Positions 50,137 through 59,321 of a stretch of 64,000 bases of DNA are shown in pieces (the first letter of the stretch is position 1; each line of letters starts with the position of its first letter). A program made the translations under genes and the position numbers. The stretch is from SHLQ01 sp047638715. Its GTDB lineage: Bacteria > Actinomycetota > Acidimicrobiia > Acidimicrobiales > SHLQ01. The DNA is taken from NCBI GenBank assembly GCA_047638715.1, contig JBLIMK010000004.1:1-64000 (forward strand), given 5' to 3'. Below the pieces are notes generated by a model. That model saw only the letters and a program-made list of their open reading frames with translations, did no database searches and was not told the DNA's origin.

Positions 50137-51228
50137 CTACGCGATGGCGTAGAGGATCGGAACCAACATTTCCGCCTCGGTTACCGATCCATGTCGCCCG
50201 ACCAGACGATCGGCGTGACGCTCACCGGGATCGTCGAACCCGATCGGGGCGTGAGCCACCAAAGCCACGTCTCCCAGCCGCGAGGACGCCTCGGGAGTCA
50301 CTGTTGGACCGAACCAGCCTTCGCTGACGATCTGGTCCCTCGTACGCACCCACGCAATGTCGCCATGTGCCTCGATGGCCGCAGCCTCGAGCTCGGCGGA
50401 GGCTCCTGGTTTTGCATGCAACCATCGGAAGCGAGGTTCGCCCGAACGCCCGGTGCACAGCGAGAGACAGTGGCTCGACACCGGAACGATCTCGGGGGCC
50501 TCGATTTGACCATGGTCGGCGGTCACCACGAGGGCGGTGCCGGTCGGCAAGGCGTCGAGCATCGCCCCGACGAGCCAATCGCAGAACTGCAATTCGAGAT
50601 TGAAGTAGGCGCCCGAGAAGCCATGGATGTGCGCTGTGTGATCGAGACCGTCGTAGTAGGTGTAGATGTGGGTGTGTCCGGCGTCGAGTAGCTCTCGTGC
50701 GCCTGCGACGAGCGAGGACGGATGCCAGATGCCGTGATACGGGGTACTGCCCAGATAGGCCTCGGTGAAGCCCGATCCAATAAATTGGCGATCGCCGACC
50801 ACGTGCCAGTCGCCGCCCGCAAATGCGGGCACGGGCTGAGCGTCGCTCGGCGAGACGATGTCGCGATGGTCGCCTGCCGGACTCGTCCAGCGAAGGGCGT
50901 TCATCACCGCGCCACCGATCGGAAACCGGTACCCGACGATGCCGTGTTCACCCGGTGCAACGCCGGTGGAGATCGACGTGAGCGCTGCCGCGGTAGTAGA
51001 CGGCGCGACCGTCGTCGCCTTTGCTCCGTCCATTTGGGCCAGGTTTGGGGCGAGCTCCAGCCGTTCCTGAAGCTGCACCCATCCCAGAGAGTCCAGCACC
51101 AAGACGACAACGCGCTCCGCCGCTGCGATGTGGTCCGGAATCGATTCGCACGAGACACCCCAACTGAGAGCCGGCATGATCGAGATCGTCGACGCACCGG
51201 AGTACTCGGGGAGACACATCGTGGTCAT
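50137..51228 (-). CDS. Nucleotide pyrophosphatase/phosphodiesterase (alkaline phosphatase fold)
   Basis: A 363-aa protein of the type I phosphodiesterase family. Metal ligands and nucleophile are visible: LVLDSLGW (Asp), ATTVAPSTTAAAL (Thr nucleophile), YDGLDHTAHIHG (Asp and His), VVTADHGQ (Asp, His) and a late RHGS. It would cleave phosphodiester or pyrophosphate bonds of a small substrate. No signal peptide is present. ATG 51228 overlaps the upstream gene's stop (ATGA) and has GAGAGG. Confidence 0.87.
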   Translation of the reverse strand: MTTMCLPEYSGASTISIMPALSWGVSCESIPDHIAAAERVVVLVLDSLGWVQLQERLELAPNLAQMDGAKATTVAPSTTAAALTSISTGVAPGEHGIVGYRFPIGGAVMNALRWTSPAGDHRDIVSPSDAQPVPAFAGGDWHVVGDRQFIGSGFTEAYLGSTPYHGIWHPSSLVAGARELLDAGHTHIYTYYDGLDHTAHIHGFSGAYFNLELQFCDWLVGAMLDALPTGTALVVTADHGQIEAPEIVPVSSHCLSLCTGRSGEPRFRWLHAKPGASAELEAAAIEAHGDIAWVRTRDQIVSEGWFGPTVTPEASSRLGDVALVAHAPIGFDDPGERHADRLVGRHGSVTEAEMLVPILYAIA

Positions 51229-52160
51229 TCGGGTACCTCTCCGGTTTCGGGTCGTCCAAACGACGTGATGACCGTTCTCATGTCGCTGGGCAACGGCGCC
51301 GAGAACTCGAGCCACTCCCCTGACTCGGGATGTTCAAAGCCAAGCTCGGCGGCGTGCAACGCAGGACGTTCCATTCCGAGTGTGTCTCTTCCAGCGCCGT
51401 AGCGAACATCGCCCACGATCGGATGGTGGATTGCTTGCATGTGCACTCGGATCTGGTGCGTGCGCCCGGTGTCGAGGGCGCACGAGAAGAGCGAGATGGT
51501 TGGTTCAGCCCAGGTCGCCAAGACGGTGTACGACGTACGCGCGGCCTTGCCGTCTTCACGCACCACCATTCGAGTCGGGTCCCGGACAGCACGACCGATC
51601 GGGGCCTCGATGACTCCCCGAGGCGTCTTTGGGTGACCCCACGCGAGCGTGAGATACCGCCGGGAGACCGTGCGGTCGAACAATTGAGCCGTCAATGAAT
51701 CGTAACCAACGAGCGAACGGGCAACGGAGAACACACCGGAGGTGCCCTTGTCGAGGCGGTGAACTACGCCGGGTCGATTCGGTTGCCCGATGTCGCGAAT
51801 CTCGGGAAACTTCGCGAGCAATCCTTGGATGATCGTTCCGGTCGTGTTTCCGGCGCCCGGATGAACGACCTGGCCCGCAAGCTTTCGCAGGACGATGACA
51901 TGTTCATCGCTGTAAGCAATATCGAGCTCTACCGACGGATCTGGTTCGAGCTCGTCGGGCTCGTCGAGGATCGAATCATCGACGCTGAGCAGCTGTCCTG
52001 TAGCGACACGCTGGGATACCTTTTTGACGGCGACCGAGTCGAGAAGGACCAAACCATCGGCGATAGCCGTGGCCGCGGCGGACCGAGAGACGCCCGTGAA
52101 CATAGACACGACGCGATCGACTCGTTCCCCGTCGAGGGGATCAGGGATTTCCTCAAGCAC
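51225..52160 (-). CDS. RluD-family pseudouridine synthase
   Basis: The 311-aa protein has an N-terminal S4 RNA-binding domain (RVDRVVSMFTGVSRSAAATA) and the catalytic motif VVHRLDKGTSGV with Asp, then LDTGRTHQIRVHM. It isomerises uridines in rRNA or other RNA. It follows lspA with an 8-base overlap, a gene order (lspA-rluD) common in bacteria. GTG 52160 is the start. Exact target uridines cannot be predicted. Confidence 0.93.
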   Translation of the reverse strand: MLEEIPDPLDGERVDRVVSMFTGVSRSAAATAIADGLVLLDSVAVKKVSQRVATGQLLSVDDSILDEPDELEPDPSVELDIAYSDEHVIVLRKLAGQVVHPGAGNTTGTIIQGLLAKFPEIRDIGQPNRPGVVHRLDKGTSGVFSVARSLVGYDSLTAQLFDRTVSRRYLTLAWGHPKTPRGVIEAPIGRAVRDPTRMVVREDGKAARTSYTVLATWAEPTISLFSCALDTGRTHQIRVHMQAIHHPIVGDVRYGAGRDTLGMERPALHAAELGFEHPESGEWLEFSAPLPSDMRTVITSFGRPETGEVPE

Positions 52161-52608
52161 GGGAACTCAAGACTGTAACCATGGCACCGCCGATGACGAT
52201 CGCTGAATCGGCGATGTTGAAAACGGGCCACCAGTCGCCGATCTCGAGAAAGTCGATGACCGCTCCCCCGAGGAATCCATCGCCTTCGCGAAAAAGCCGA
52301 TCGATGACATTGCCGATCGCCCCACCTTGGACCAACCCAAGCCCGAGGACCACCGAACGTTTCTCAATCGAGCGCACGATCCAAAAAAGCGCGATCGAGA
52401 TCACGACCGCCAAGATTCCAAACAGCGGGCCGAGGCCCTCGCCGAGCGAGAAAGCCGAGCCGCGGTTGTAAACGAGGCGAAGACCCGAACCGAACAGCCC
52501 GTCATAACTTGAGCCATCGAGCGCGCTGAGCGCCCACGCCTTGCTCAGCTGATCGATGAGAATGACCACGGTCGAGACGGTCAGAAGTTGCCAGCGTCTT
52601 GCTGTCAC
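52153..52608 (-). CDS. lspA: Lipoprotein signal peptidase
   Basis: A membrane peptidase with four helices and conserved blocks ILIDQLSKAW, VYNRGSAFSL, GGAIGNVIDRLF (first catalytic Asp) and VFNIADSAIVIGG (second Asp). It removes signal peptides from lipoproteins such as those at 9954 and 29276. The start is uncertain. GTG 52608 gives a 151-aa protein of family length; TTG 52665 or GTG 52752 would extend it into the dksA-like gene. The core is sure, the N-terminus is not. Confidence 0.88.
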   Translation of the reverse strand: MTARRWQLLTVSTVVILIDQLSKAWALSALDGSSYDGLFGSGLRLVYNRGSAFSLGEGLGPLFGILAVVISIALFWIVRSIEKRSVVLGLGLVQGGAIGNVIDRLFREGDGFLGGAVIDFLEIGDWWPVFNIADSAIVIGGAMVTVLSSRA

Positions 52609-52651
52609 CTCGGCGGGTGACAGCCTGATCGCTGGCGAGTCGCTCGTCGAC

Positions 52652-53278
52652 TCAGCGACGTCCAAGCCCGCCGACTTTGAACTCGACGCGCTGCGACGCC
52701 CAAGGAATGGCCTCGAGACGCTCCTTGGGGATCGGAAGGTCAGATTCGACACAAAGGCCGTAGACGCCGTTGGCGAGTCGTCCTAGCGCGGCGTCGATCT
52801 CCTCAACCGCCCATTGGGCCTGCGCGCTAAGCGCGAGATCGCGTTCGCGTTCGACCGAGAGCGTGTCGCCCTCTCCCGACTCTTCATCGAATTGGACATC
52901 GCCGGGCTCGCGGTCCAAGACCAAGGAATCGGCCTCCTCTCGATACGAAACGGCAGACCGGGTGTACTTCTCCCGCTCCTTCAAGAGCTCAGCTTCCTGC
53001 TTTTTGAGGAAGGGCTTCGTGAATGCCTTTTTCGCGACCTTTTGATTTTCTTTACGCTTTGCTGCCGCCGCGGCTTGCGCCTCGTCGACCTTTGCTACCT
53101 CGGACAATGCGACTGCTGCCTTTGCTGGTGCCTTTTTGGCTGGCGCCTTTGCGGACGCCTTCTTTGGGGGTGATTTGCTTGCGGGCGCCTTCTTTGAAGG
53201 GGCCTTCTTGGCCACCGTCTCGACTGGAGCCGTTGTCTTTTTTGATGCCGTCTTCTTTGCGGCTGCCTTCTTCGCCAC
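52652..53278 (-). CDS. DksA/TraR-like protein with histone-like tail and degraded zinc finger
   Basis: A 208-aa protein. Residues 1-85 are Lys/Ala/Pro-rich (AKKAPSKKAPASKSPPKKAS), like histone H1 or the HupB tail. Residues 90-208 follow the DksA layout: a coiled-coil hairpin, then NGVYGLCVESDLPIPKERLE and AIPWASQRVEF. Only one of the four zinc Cys remains. It may bind RNA polymerase through its secondary channel without zinc, or bind DNA through its tail. GTG 53278 is the start. The 196-base gap upstream (53279-53474) shows no gene. Confidence 0.83.
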   Translation of the reverse strand: MAKKAAAKKTASKKTTAPVETVAKKAPSKKAPASKSPPKKASAKAPAKKAPAKAAVALSEVAKVDEAQAAAAAKRKENQKVAKKAFTKPFLKKQEAELLKEREKYTRSAVSYREEADSLVLDREPGDVQFDEESGEGDTLSVERERDLALSAQAQWAVEEIDAALGRLANGVYGLCVESDLPIPKERLEAIPWASQRVEFKVGGLGRR

Positions 53279-53474
53279 TCCAACACCTTTCTAAATTGCA
53301 ATTCGCTCAACGAGGACATTGCAGATATCAGGCGAACGAGTCGCCACCCGGGCCTTGAGGCGAGCAGTCTAGGCGGACCAATTTCGATTCCCACGGACCC
53401 CGCTGCGGACGCGGCATTCATAGGCATTCGCGCCAGTCAATAGCGATCTGACGCTACGCCAGACCTGCGATTGG

Positions 53475-54758
53475 TCAGGAGTCGTTAGCGATGGGAAGCG
53501 CGTCGAGTGCTTCGGCAAAGCGGTCGACGAACGATGTTTTGCCCTCGACTTCATCCGTGCCGTCGTCGATGGACGCAACCTCGACATCGGAACCAAGGGT
53601 TGTGCCGAAAAGGGCTGTCGGCTCGTCCTCGAGCAAGACCAGGTTGTCATCGTTGTAGTCACCATCTATGGCGACCACCGGGATCGGTTCGGTGTTTGGA
53701 CCAGCATCGAAGTCGACCTCATCGACGACGAGGGCAGCCTCGGCAAAGATCTCGTCGCGGGTAGCGAAGATCCCGTCGATGCGGCCATCGTCGCTCGTCT
53801 CGTCTTTAGCAGCTTCGCCGTCTGAAGCGTCGTAATAATCCGTCTGGACGCGGGTTGCGCCATCGACCAATGCAGCGCCTTTGATCGCAGCGTCCTCAAC
53901 CTCGGCGATCGAGGAGGCGGGCGGCACGGCTTCGATCACTCGATCCATGATCTCGACATCGGGAGCCGCGGCGACGTCATCGCCCCTCGCCCCGCTGTGA
54001 TCGAGCGCTGGTACCGAGGCCATCAGGTAATCGTCCTCAGCAACCCGTTCGAGATCTTCGATCGAGCCGGACATCCCGACGCGCAACGCCTCGACCGCAG
54101 TCCGAACTCGAACACGCTGTTGCTCGAGATGGGATTCGAGGCCCGAAATGTCGTTGAGAAGGTTGCTTCGAATCGCTTCGAGCTGGGCTACTTCGGTGCG
54201 AACCGGTTCGCGCATAACGACCGCTTCGTCGTGCGCCGTCCGCTCGATCAGGGTGACACGATCCACGCCACGCTTTTCGGCCTCGGCGAGGATCGCCTCA
54301 GCCTGAGCCCGAGCCTCGGCCCGGTTCTTTGCCGCTTCTTCATTCGTCGTAACTCGAATCGACTCCGCCTCATTGCGTGCGGCGGTTAAGTCGACCTGTG
54401 CCGCCTCGCGCATCCCTCGCGATTCAACATCGGCAGATGTCCGCAACTGTTCGGCCTCTGCCGTTGCAACCTCGATCAGCTCGGCTGCCGTGCGATTCGA
54501 GTCGGCCTCGGTCTCGTCGGCAAGGCGTTGCGCGAGAACGAGCGTGCGTCGCAGGGTTCCCTCGGTCTCGCTGCTTCCGCCACCATGTTGAATCTGGCCT
54601 TCGAGCTCAACGATTCGAGCCTTTGCGTCCTCGTTCTGATCGTGAACCGCCACGAGGTCCCCGCGCAGCTTTGCCAAGAATGCGTCCACCGCTTCGCAGT
54701 CATAGCCACGGAGGGCAAGCTCGAAGCGGACCTCTTTCAGTTCACGAACCAGATCCAT
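53475..54758 (-). CDS. divIVA: DivIVA/Wag31-like coiled-coil protein
   Basis: A 427-aa protein. A short DivIVA-type N-terminal domain (VRFELALRGYDCEAVDAFL) is followed by long coiled coil to about residue 240, then an acidic, low-complexity C-terminal half. In actinobacteria such proteins mark poles or septa and guide wall growth. It is much longer than Wag31 because of the acidic half. TAGTGT (54765-54770) is 6 bases before the ATG, so it likely has its own leaderless transcript at the end of the division cluster. Confidence 0.82.
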   Translation of the reverse strand: MDLVRELKEVRFELALRGYDCEAVDAFLAKLRGDLVAVHDQNEDAKARIVELEGQIQHGGGSSETEGTLRRTLVLAQRLADETEADSNRTAAELIEVATAEAEQLRTSADVESRGMREAAQVDLTAARNEAESIRVTTNEEAAKNRAEARAQAEAILAEAEKRGVDRVTLIERTAHDEAVVMREPVRTEVAQLEAIRSNLLNDISGLESHLEQQRVRVRTAVEALRVGMSGSIEDLERVAEDDYLMASVPALDHSGARGDDVAAAPDVEIMDRVIEAVPPASSIAEVEDAAIKGAALVDGATRVQTDYYDASDGEAAKDETSDDGRIDGIFATRDEIFAEAALVVDEVDFDAGPNTEPIPVVAIDGDYNDDNLVLLEDEPTALFGTTLGSDVEVASIDDGTDEVEGKTSFVDRFAEALDALPIANDS

Positions 54759-54764
54759 GTCCAG

Positions 54765-54770
54765 ACACTA
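54765..54770 (-). promoter_or_regulatory. -10 box for the divIVA-like gene
   Basis: TAGTGT stands 6 bases before the ATG at 54758 in the 59-base gap after sepF, predicting a leaderless mRNA. Confidence 0.4.
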
Positions 54771-54817
54771 GTTTCGCCCTACCCGAGAGGCGGGTACCCC
54801 CGAACAACAGGAATCGA

Positions 54818-55423
54818 TCAGGAATGCGGAACAATGCGGTCTTCGTCAGCGACCTCAACGTCGTCGGGGGTCAGGAGGTAGACGTCTTTGGCCACCTTTT
54901 CCATCTGACCACCAAGGCCATAACAGAGTCCTGAGCTGAAATCGATCAATCGCCGAGCAAGATCGCGCTCAGCGCTCTGCATGTTTACGATGACCGGCTT
55001 CAGGTCCTTGAACATGTCAGCCACATGCTGTGCGTCGTTGAACGACTTTGGGACGATGACCTGTGGTTTCGCAGTATTTGCCATAGGAACGACACGTACG
55101 GTGCCCGTCGAGGGTTCTTGACGTGCTGGAACGTTGTTCACACGGTTCTCGTTTTCCATTGGAATTGGCTTCACTGTTCCCTCTGCTCGGTCTCTTGCGC
55201 CACGTCGTGGGCGCAGAGGATCGTCGCCCAGACGCTCCGGTCGAGGTGTCTCCCTCGGTGTTGTCGCCGCCGCTGGACCGACATTTCTGACGGATGGCAC
55301 TGCGGTCGGCATGGGCGCCTCTTGACGCTCGGGAACCGATCCGCGGACGACATCGACAACGTCGTCTGGGTACTCCTCGTTCAGCCCGAGCCAGACGACC
55401 GCCTTTTTGTAAAAGCCCGACAT
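54818..55423 (-). CDS. sepF: Cell division protein SepF
   Basis: The 201-aa protein has an N-terminal membrane-targeting helix (MSGFYKKAVVWLGLNEEY), a disordered Pro/Arg linker, and the SepF core (VIVPKSFNDAQHVADMFKDL, RRLIDFSSGLCYGLGGQMEK, VYLLTPDDVEV). It tethers FtsZ to the membrane and replaces FtsA and ZipA in actinobacteria. ATG 55423 follows a strong AGGAGG; the frame continues upstream but without family features. It lies 106 bases after yggS. Confidence 0.94.
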   Translation of the reverse strand: MSGFYKKAVVWLGLNEEYPDDVVDVVRGSVPERQEAPMPTAVPSVRNVGPAAATTPRETPRPERLGDDPLRPRRGARDRAEGTVKPIPMENENRVNNVPARQEPSTGTVRVVPMANTAKPQVIVPKSFNDAQHVADMFKDLKPVIVNMQSAERDLARRLIDFSSGLCYGLGGQMEKVAKDVYLLTPDDVEVADEDRIVPHS

Positions 55424-55529
55424 CAGGACCTCCTGCTTTCTCGAGTCGCTGTTCTCGCTCGCTGACCTATCAAGACTAGCCCTTGGATGAATGGCGTCCG
55501 AATCATCACACCCTGGATGACGTTCCCGG

Positions 55530-56195
55530 TCACTTCGGTGGCCGATCGCCGAACAGTACCGAACCGAGCCGCAGCATCGTGGCACCCGCTGACAATGCGT
55601 CGCGATAGTCCCCGCTCATGCCCATCGAGCGCTCGGCCAGACCAAACTCATCGGCCAATCTGTTGACCTCGATGAAACTTGCGCGAGTCGCGTCGGGATC
55701 GCCGAGCACGCCGATCGTCATCAGGCCGGCGATATGCACGCCTTGTTCCTCACCGACGGACAACATCTCCTCGAGCGCTTCGGGCCCTACACCATCCTTG
55801 CTCTCGTCGCCGTAGGGACGAACCTGAATAAGAACTCGTGGATTCGGCGCCCTCTTTGCGATCTCGGACAGAACCTCAGGTCGAGCAACGCTGTGCCATA
55901 GGTCGACGTAGTCCGCGATCTTCCGTACCTTGTTGCGCTGAATTCGACCCATGAAATGCACCGCCGTGTGCTCGTCCACGGCATCGGCCTTCTCAAGCAA
56001 TTCTTGCGCGTAGTTTTCGCCAACATCATGAACGCCGACTCGTTGAGCGCACTCGATGGCCGACCGATCGAAACCCTTGGTCACCGCAATGACCGTGACA
56101 TCCTCGCGCCCGACATCGTCGATCGTCTCGAGAACCTGAGCAAGTCGTTCCGACACAATCTCGTCTGGGGTCGTCATTCGACGTTCGCTCGTCAC
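55530..56195 (-). CDS. yggS: YggS-family pyridoxal phosphate homeostasis protein
   Basis: A 221-aa PLP-binding barrel: VIAVTKGFDRSAIECA with the PLP Lys, VGENYAQELLEKAD, VHFMGRIQRNKV and LSAGATMLRLGSVLFG. It binds PLP without known catalysis and balances cellular B6. It sits in the ftsZ-sepF region in many bacteria. GTG 56195 overlaps the previous stop (GTGA); ATG 56177 (MTTPDEIVSE) is the alternative start. Confidence 0.9.
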   Translation of the reverse strand: MTSERRMTTPDEIVSERLAQVLETIDDVGREDVTVIAVTKGFDRSAIECAQRVGVHDVGENYAQELLEKADAVDEHTAVHFMGRIQRNKVRKIADYVDLWHSVARPEVLSEIAKRAPNPRVLIQVRPYGDESKDGVGPEALEEMLSVGEEQGVHIAGLMTIGVLGDPDATRASFIEVNRLADEFGLAERSMGMSGDYRDALSAGATMLRLGSVLFGDRPPK

Positions 56196-56890
56196 GTGGT
56201 TGCCCCGACGATTCGAGCCACGACAGCGTGTCGTTGCGTCTCTTTTCTCGCGCGGTGCGAAAAGCCCGAATTGGCGCAGGCCGTACAGCCTGCGACGAAC
56301 TGCACATCGTCGACGCCTGCATCGGCGAAGGACTTCGTGATCGCGGCGCGCATGTCGAGGGCAGGCGACCCGCTCGACGTCACGCCTCGTACGTCCGATC
56401 CGAGGCGCGTTTCGACCTCGACAAGATCGGCGGCACCAAACTCGTAACACTCGGGACCGATCACGGGCCCGATGATCGCTCGCTCCACGCGAGCTCCGCG
56501 AGCGGCGAGTTCCTCGACGACCGAGCGAACCACTCCATTTATGAGACCGCGCCAGCCAGCGTGAGCAACCGCGATGGGACCGCGGTCGGTGATAAAGGCG
56601 ATCGGCGCACAATCGGCACCCTGAACAGCGATTGGTTGGTCGACGAGATCTGTAATTATCGCATCGGCTTCTGGCGCCAGAGCAGCGCCTGCCCTGATCG
56701 AGGACGCGTCGGCTACCGATGTTCCGTGCACCTGGCGCACGACCGCCCAACGCCCGGGCATGACGTCTGCACGCCGGCTTTCGAGAGCGACGGGTTCGGC
56801 GTCGATATGAAAATCTCCATCGTCGCGATCGGTGGTGCCAACTTCGACGACAGAGCCGTCAGCCCGGATGAAATGGTGGGTCGCGCTCAC
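56192..56890 (-). CDS. pgeF: PgeF/YfiH purine nucleosidase-type protein (laccase domain)
   Basis: A 232-aa protein with the metal-site residues of the family: His in VRQVHGT, Cys in VQGADCAPIAF and His in VAHAGWRG. The family was first called a polyphenol oxidase; members correct peptidoglycan misincorporation or act as purine nucleoside phosphorylases. GTG 56890 lies 13 bases after the ftsZ stop; the upstream extension overlaps ftsZ and is rejected. A C-terminal Cys pair (GCTAC) is also conserved-looking. Confidence 0.87.
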   Translation of the reverse strand: MSATHHFIRADGSVVEVGTTDRDDGDFHIDAEPVALESRRADVMPGRWAVVRQVHGTSVADASSIRAGAALAPEADAIITDLVDQPIAVQGADCAPIAFITDRGPIAVAHAGWRGLINGVVRSVVEELAARGARVERAIIGPVIGPECYEFGAADLVEVETRLGSDVRGVTSSGSPALDMRAAITKSFADAGVDDVQFVAGCTACANSGFSHRARKETQRHAVVARIVGATT

Positions 56891-56903
56891 GAGGAGCGAT
56901 ACC

Positions 56904-58109
56904 TCATCGCAAGAACGACGGAACGTCGAACTCGTCTTCGGGACCTTCGTCGTCATCTCCAACCTCGGCGAAAACATCGGCGATCTCGAGATCATCGTCG
57001 TCATCGGGCGCACCAATGCTGAAGGTCGACCTCGACGAGACGGACCTGGCACCGGCGGGTTCTTCGACCTCGCCCGACCTAGGGGTTGAGCCCCCGATCG
57101 GTGCATGATCGGCCATCGTCGTTGCCGACGAAGCAGCACCTACCGTCGCTGCTCCCGATTCCCATCGTTCGAAACCTGCAGCGATGACCGTCACCCGTAC
57201 GTCGTCACCCATCTCGTCATCGATAACGGCACCGAAGATGATATTCGCATCAGGGTGGGCAACACCGTGAATAACTTCGGCTGCCTCGTTCACCTCGAAC
57301 AATCCGAGGTCGGAACCACCGGAGATATTGAGCAAGATGCCACGGGCACCCTCGATGGAGGCCTCGAGCAATGGCGAGCTGATCGCAGCGCGAGCTGCGG
57401 CCAAAGCGCGCCCTTCGCCGGAGGCATAACCGATGCCCATAAGCGCAGATCCTGCGTCGGACATGATCATCTTCACGTCGGCGAAGTCGGTGTTGATCAA
57501 GCCAGGGGTTGTGATGAGGTCGGTGATGCCTTGCACACCTTGCAAGAGGATTTCGTCGGCCATCTTGAAGGCGTTGAGAACCGATGTGTTCTCGTCGGAG
57601 ACGGTGAGCAGCCGATCGTTGGGAATGACGATCTGGGTATCGACGTTCTCTTTGAGACGTTGGATGCCCTGTTCGGCTTGCACGGCGCGACGCCGTCCTT
57701 CGAAGCCGAAGGGGCGCGTGACAACACCGATGGTCAGTGCTCCAACGCTCCGGGCAATCTCGGCGATCACGGGTGCAGCACCTGTTCCGGTGCCTCCGCC
57801 CTTGCCCGCCGTGATGAAGACCATGTCAGCGCCGTTGAGTGTCGCCTCGATCTCGTCGCGGTGATCTTCGGCGGCTTGGCGGCCGATCTCGGGGTCAGAG
57901 CCTGCGCCGAGACCTCGCGTGAGCTCACGGCCGATGTCGAGTTTGATGTCGGCATCGCTCATCAATAGTGCTTGAGCGTCCGTGTTGACGGCAATGAAGT
58001 CGACGCCTTTTAGGCCCGCGTCGATCATGCGGTTGACAGCGTTCACGCCGCCGCCGCCAACGCCGACCACCTTGATAACTGCAAGGTAGTTCTGGGGTGT
58101 TCCGTTCAT
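56904..58109 (-). CDS. ftsZ: Cell division protein FtsZ
   Basis: A 401-aa tubulin-like GTPase: IKVVGVGGGGVNAVNRMID, the signature GGGTGTG at residues 104-110, and NTDFADVKMIM with the T7-loop Asp. The C-terminal peptide DEFDVPSFLR is the docking site for SepF. ATG 58109 follows GGAGGA; further upstream Met codons are not family-like. An acidic linker (DDDDDLEIADVF) precedes the tail. It assembles the division ring. Confidence 0.97.
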   Translation of the reverse strand: MNGTPQNYLAVIKVVGVGGGGVNAVNRMIDAGLKGVDFIAVNTDAQALLMSDADIKLDIGRELTRGLGAGSDPEIGRQAAEDHRDEIEATLNGADMVFITAGKGGGTGTGAAPVIAEIARSVGALTIGVVTRPFGFEGRRRAVQAEQGIQRLKENVDTQIVIPNDRLLTVSDENTSVLNAFKMADEILLQGVQGITDLITTPGLINTDFADVKMIMSDAGSALMGIGYASGEGRALAAARAAISSPLLEASIEGARGILLNISGGSDLGLFEVNEAAEVIHGVAHPDANIIFGAVIDDEMGDDVRVTVIAAGFERWESGAATVGAASSATTMADHAPIGGSTPRSGEVEEPAGARSVSSRSTFSIGAPDDDDDLEIADVFAEVGDDDEGPEDEFDVPSFLR

Positions 58110-58367
58110 GGGGCTGGTTCCTCCGGTCCCGATCATCGCGTAAGACTCCTGTGCGTGTGGCGCATCCTCGCATCCGACCACCTGGAAACCCCGGATGGGG
58201 TGAACAGATGATCGTTTGCGAGATGCGTGCGCCTCACGGCCCCTACTCGCTGTGTGTGGTGCAGTAAGCACCCCACGTGAGAAAGGAAACCGCAGATTCG
58301 CAAAACTTGCAAAACGAGCAACAAAACTTCGAGAGGCTTTCCCGACATCCCAAGGCTACAGACAACG
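58110..58367 (-). promoter_or_regulatory. 258-base ftsQ-ftsZ gap, probable ftsZ promoter region
   Basis: The only sizeable gap in the division cluster. It holds AT-richer stretches (58290-58340), a small GGTGC/GCACC hairpin and a direct repeat of GGATGCGAGGATGCG type on the minus strand. ftsZ promoters are usual at this place. No ORF is convincing. No precise -10 can be assigned. Confidence 0.4.
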
Positions 58368-59321
58368 TCAGGAGAGCTGACGGGCCTCAACAAGACACTG
58401 AGGATTTCGATACAGCACCGGCGTATCCGCGACCATCAAGTCGATTCGCTCAAGGCAAATAAGGTCCGCGCCGCCGCTCAGGATCGATGCCAGAGAGACG
58501 TACTGGGTGCGGTGATCTTCCGTCGCGCCGAAGTGCACGGACGCGCTGCCAACGAGTTCGGCGACCACGTCGCCCGAGTCGTCGATCGACCATGTCGTAA
58601 TCCATGGATCGAGTTGCAGCGGCAACTGCTGGGCAATAAGTAGTGCTCGGTCCACGCTGTCTATCGGCTGACCGATCGACGCCTCATCGAGGATCGACTC
58701 GGTCGCAACGATTACCGGTACGCCAGCAGAGGGGGTCATACGCGCCTCGACGACAACTCCGTCTTCGCCGACGACAATCCATTCATCGCCGTTCGGGCTC
58801 CCAATAGAAGCTGATGCTGTACGTTCTCGCACGACCACTCGAACGGTCGATGGCCATTGCCGTGTTACCGAAACCGACTTGACCCACGCCAACGTATCGA
58901 CAGCGTCCTCGCCGACGCCCGTGCGGTAGGTCAGTAACGCTTGGTCATCCGGTATTGCTAGCGCCTCGAGGATCGCACCCTCGCTCGTGCGGGCAGCCCC
59001 ACTTATCTGGACGTTCTCGGCCTCGAAGAACGGCGCTGCTATCACCGCGATTCCAAACGCGATGAGTGAACCGAAGGCGAAGAGCAGCAACTGATGAGCC
59101 GGGGAAATCTTCATCCGGCTCGGACTGTCGGTGGCTGTTCGGGAGTCGTCCGCTCGAACCTTGACGGCACGTCGGGGCGCAATGGAGCGCGCCGAGGTCT
59201 CTTTGCTCTTCGTCGGCGTTGCTCGATGGGCGATCCTGCGGCGCGTGTCACCGTGTGCCGACGGGTTTGGACGAGGTCCGGGACGAGGGCGCGTCCGTGC
59301 CTGCCGATGTTGTTCAGCCAT
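58368..59321 (-). CDS. ftsQ: Cell division protein FtsQ
   Basis: A 317-aa membrane protein. A basic, disordered cytoplasmic N-terminus of about 75 residues leads to one membrane helix (LLLFAFGSLIAFGIAVIAA), then the POTRA domain (FFEAENVQISGAARTSEGA) and the beta domain. It links FtsB/FtsL to the divisome outside the membrane. ATG 59321 overlaps murB by 8 bases; an upstream start lies deeper in murB. Order murB-ftsQ-ftsZ is typical. Confidence 0.92.
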   Translation of the reverse strand: MAEQHRQARTRPRPGPRPNPSAHGDTRRRIAHRATPTKSKETSARSIAPRRAVKVRADDSRTATDSPSRMKISPAHQLLLFAFGSLIAFGIAVIAAPFFEAENVQISGAARTSEGAILEALAIPDDQALLTYRTGVGEDAVDTLAWVKSVSVTRQWPSTVRVVVRERTASASIGSPNGDEWIVVGEDGVVVEARMTPSAGVPVIVATESILDEASIGQPIDSVDRALLIAQQLPLQLDPWITTWSIDDSGDVVAELVGSASVHFGATEDHRTQYVSLASILSGGADLICLERIDLMVADTPVLYRNPQCLVEARQLS

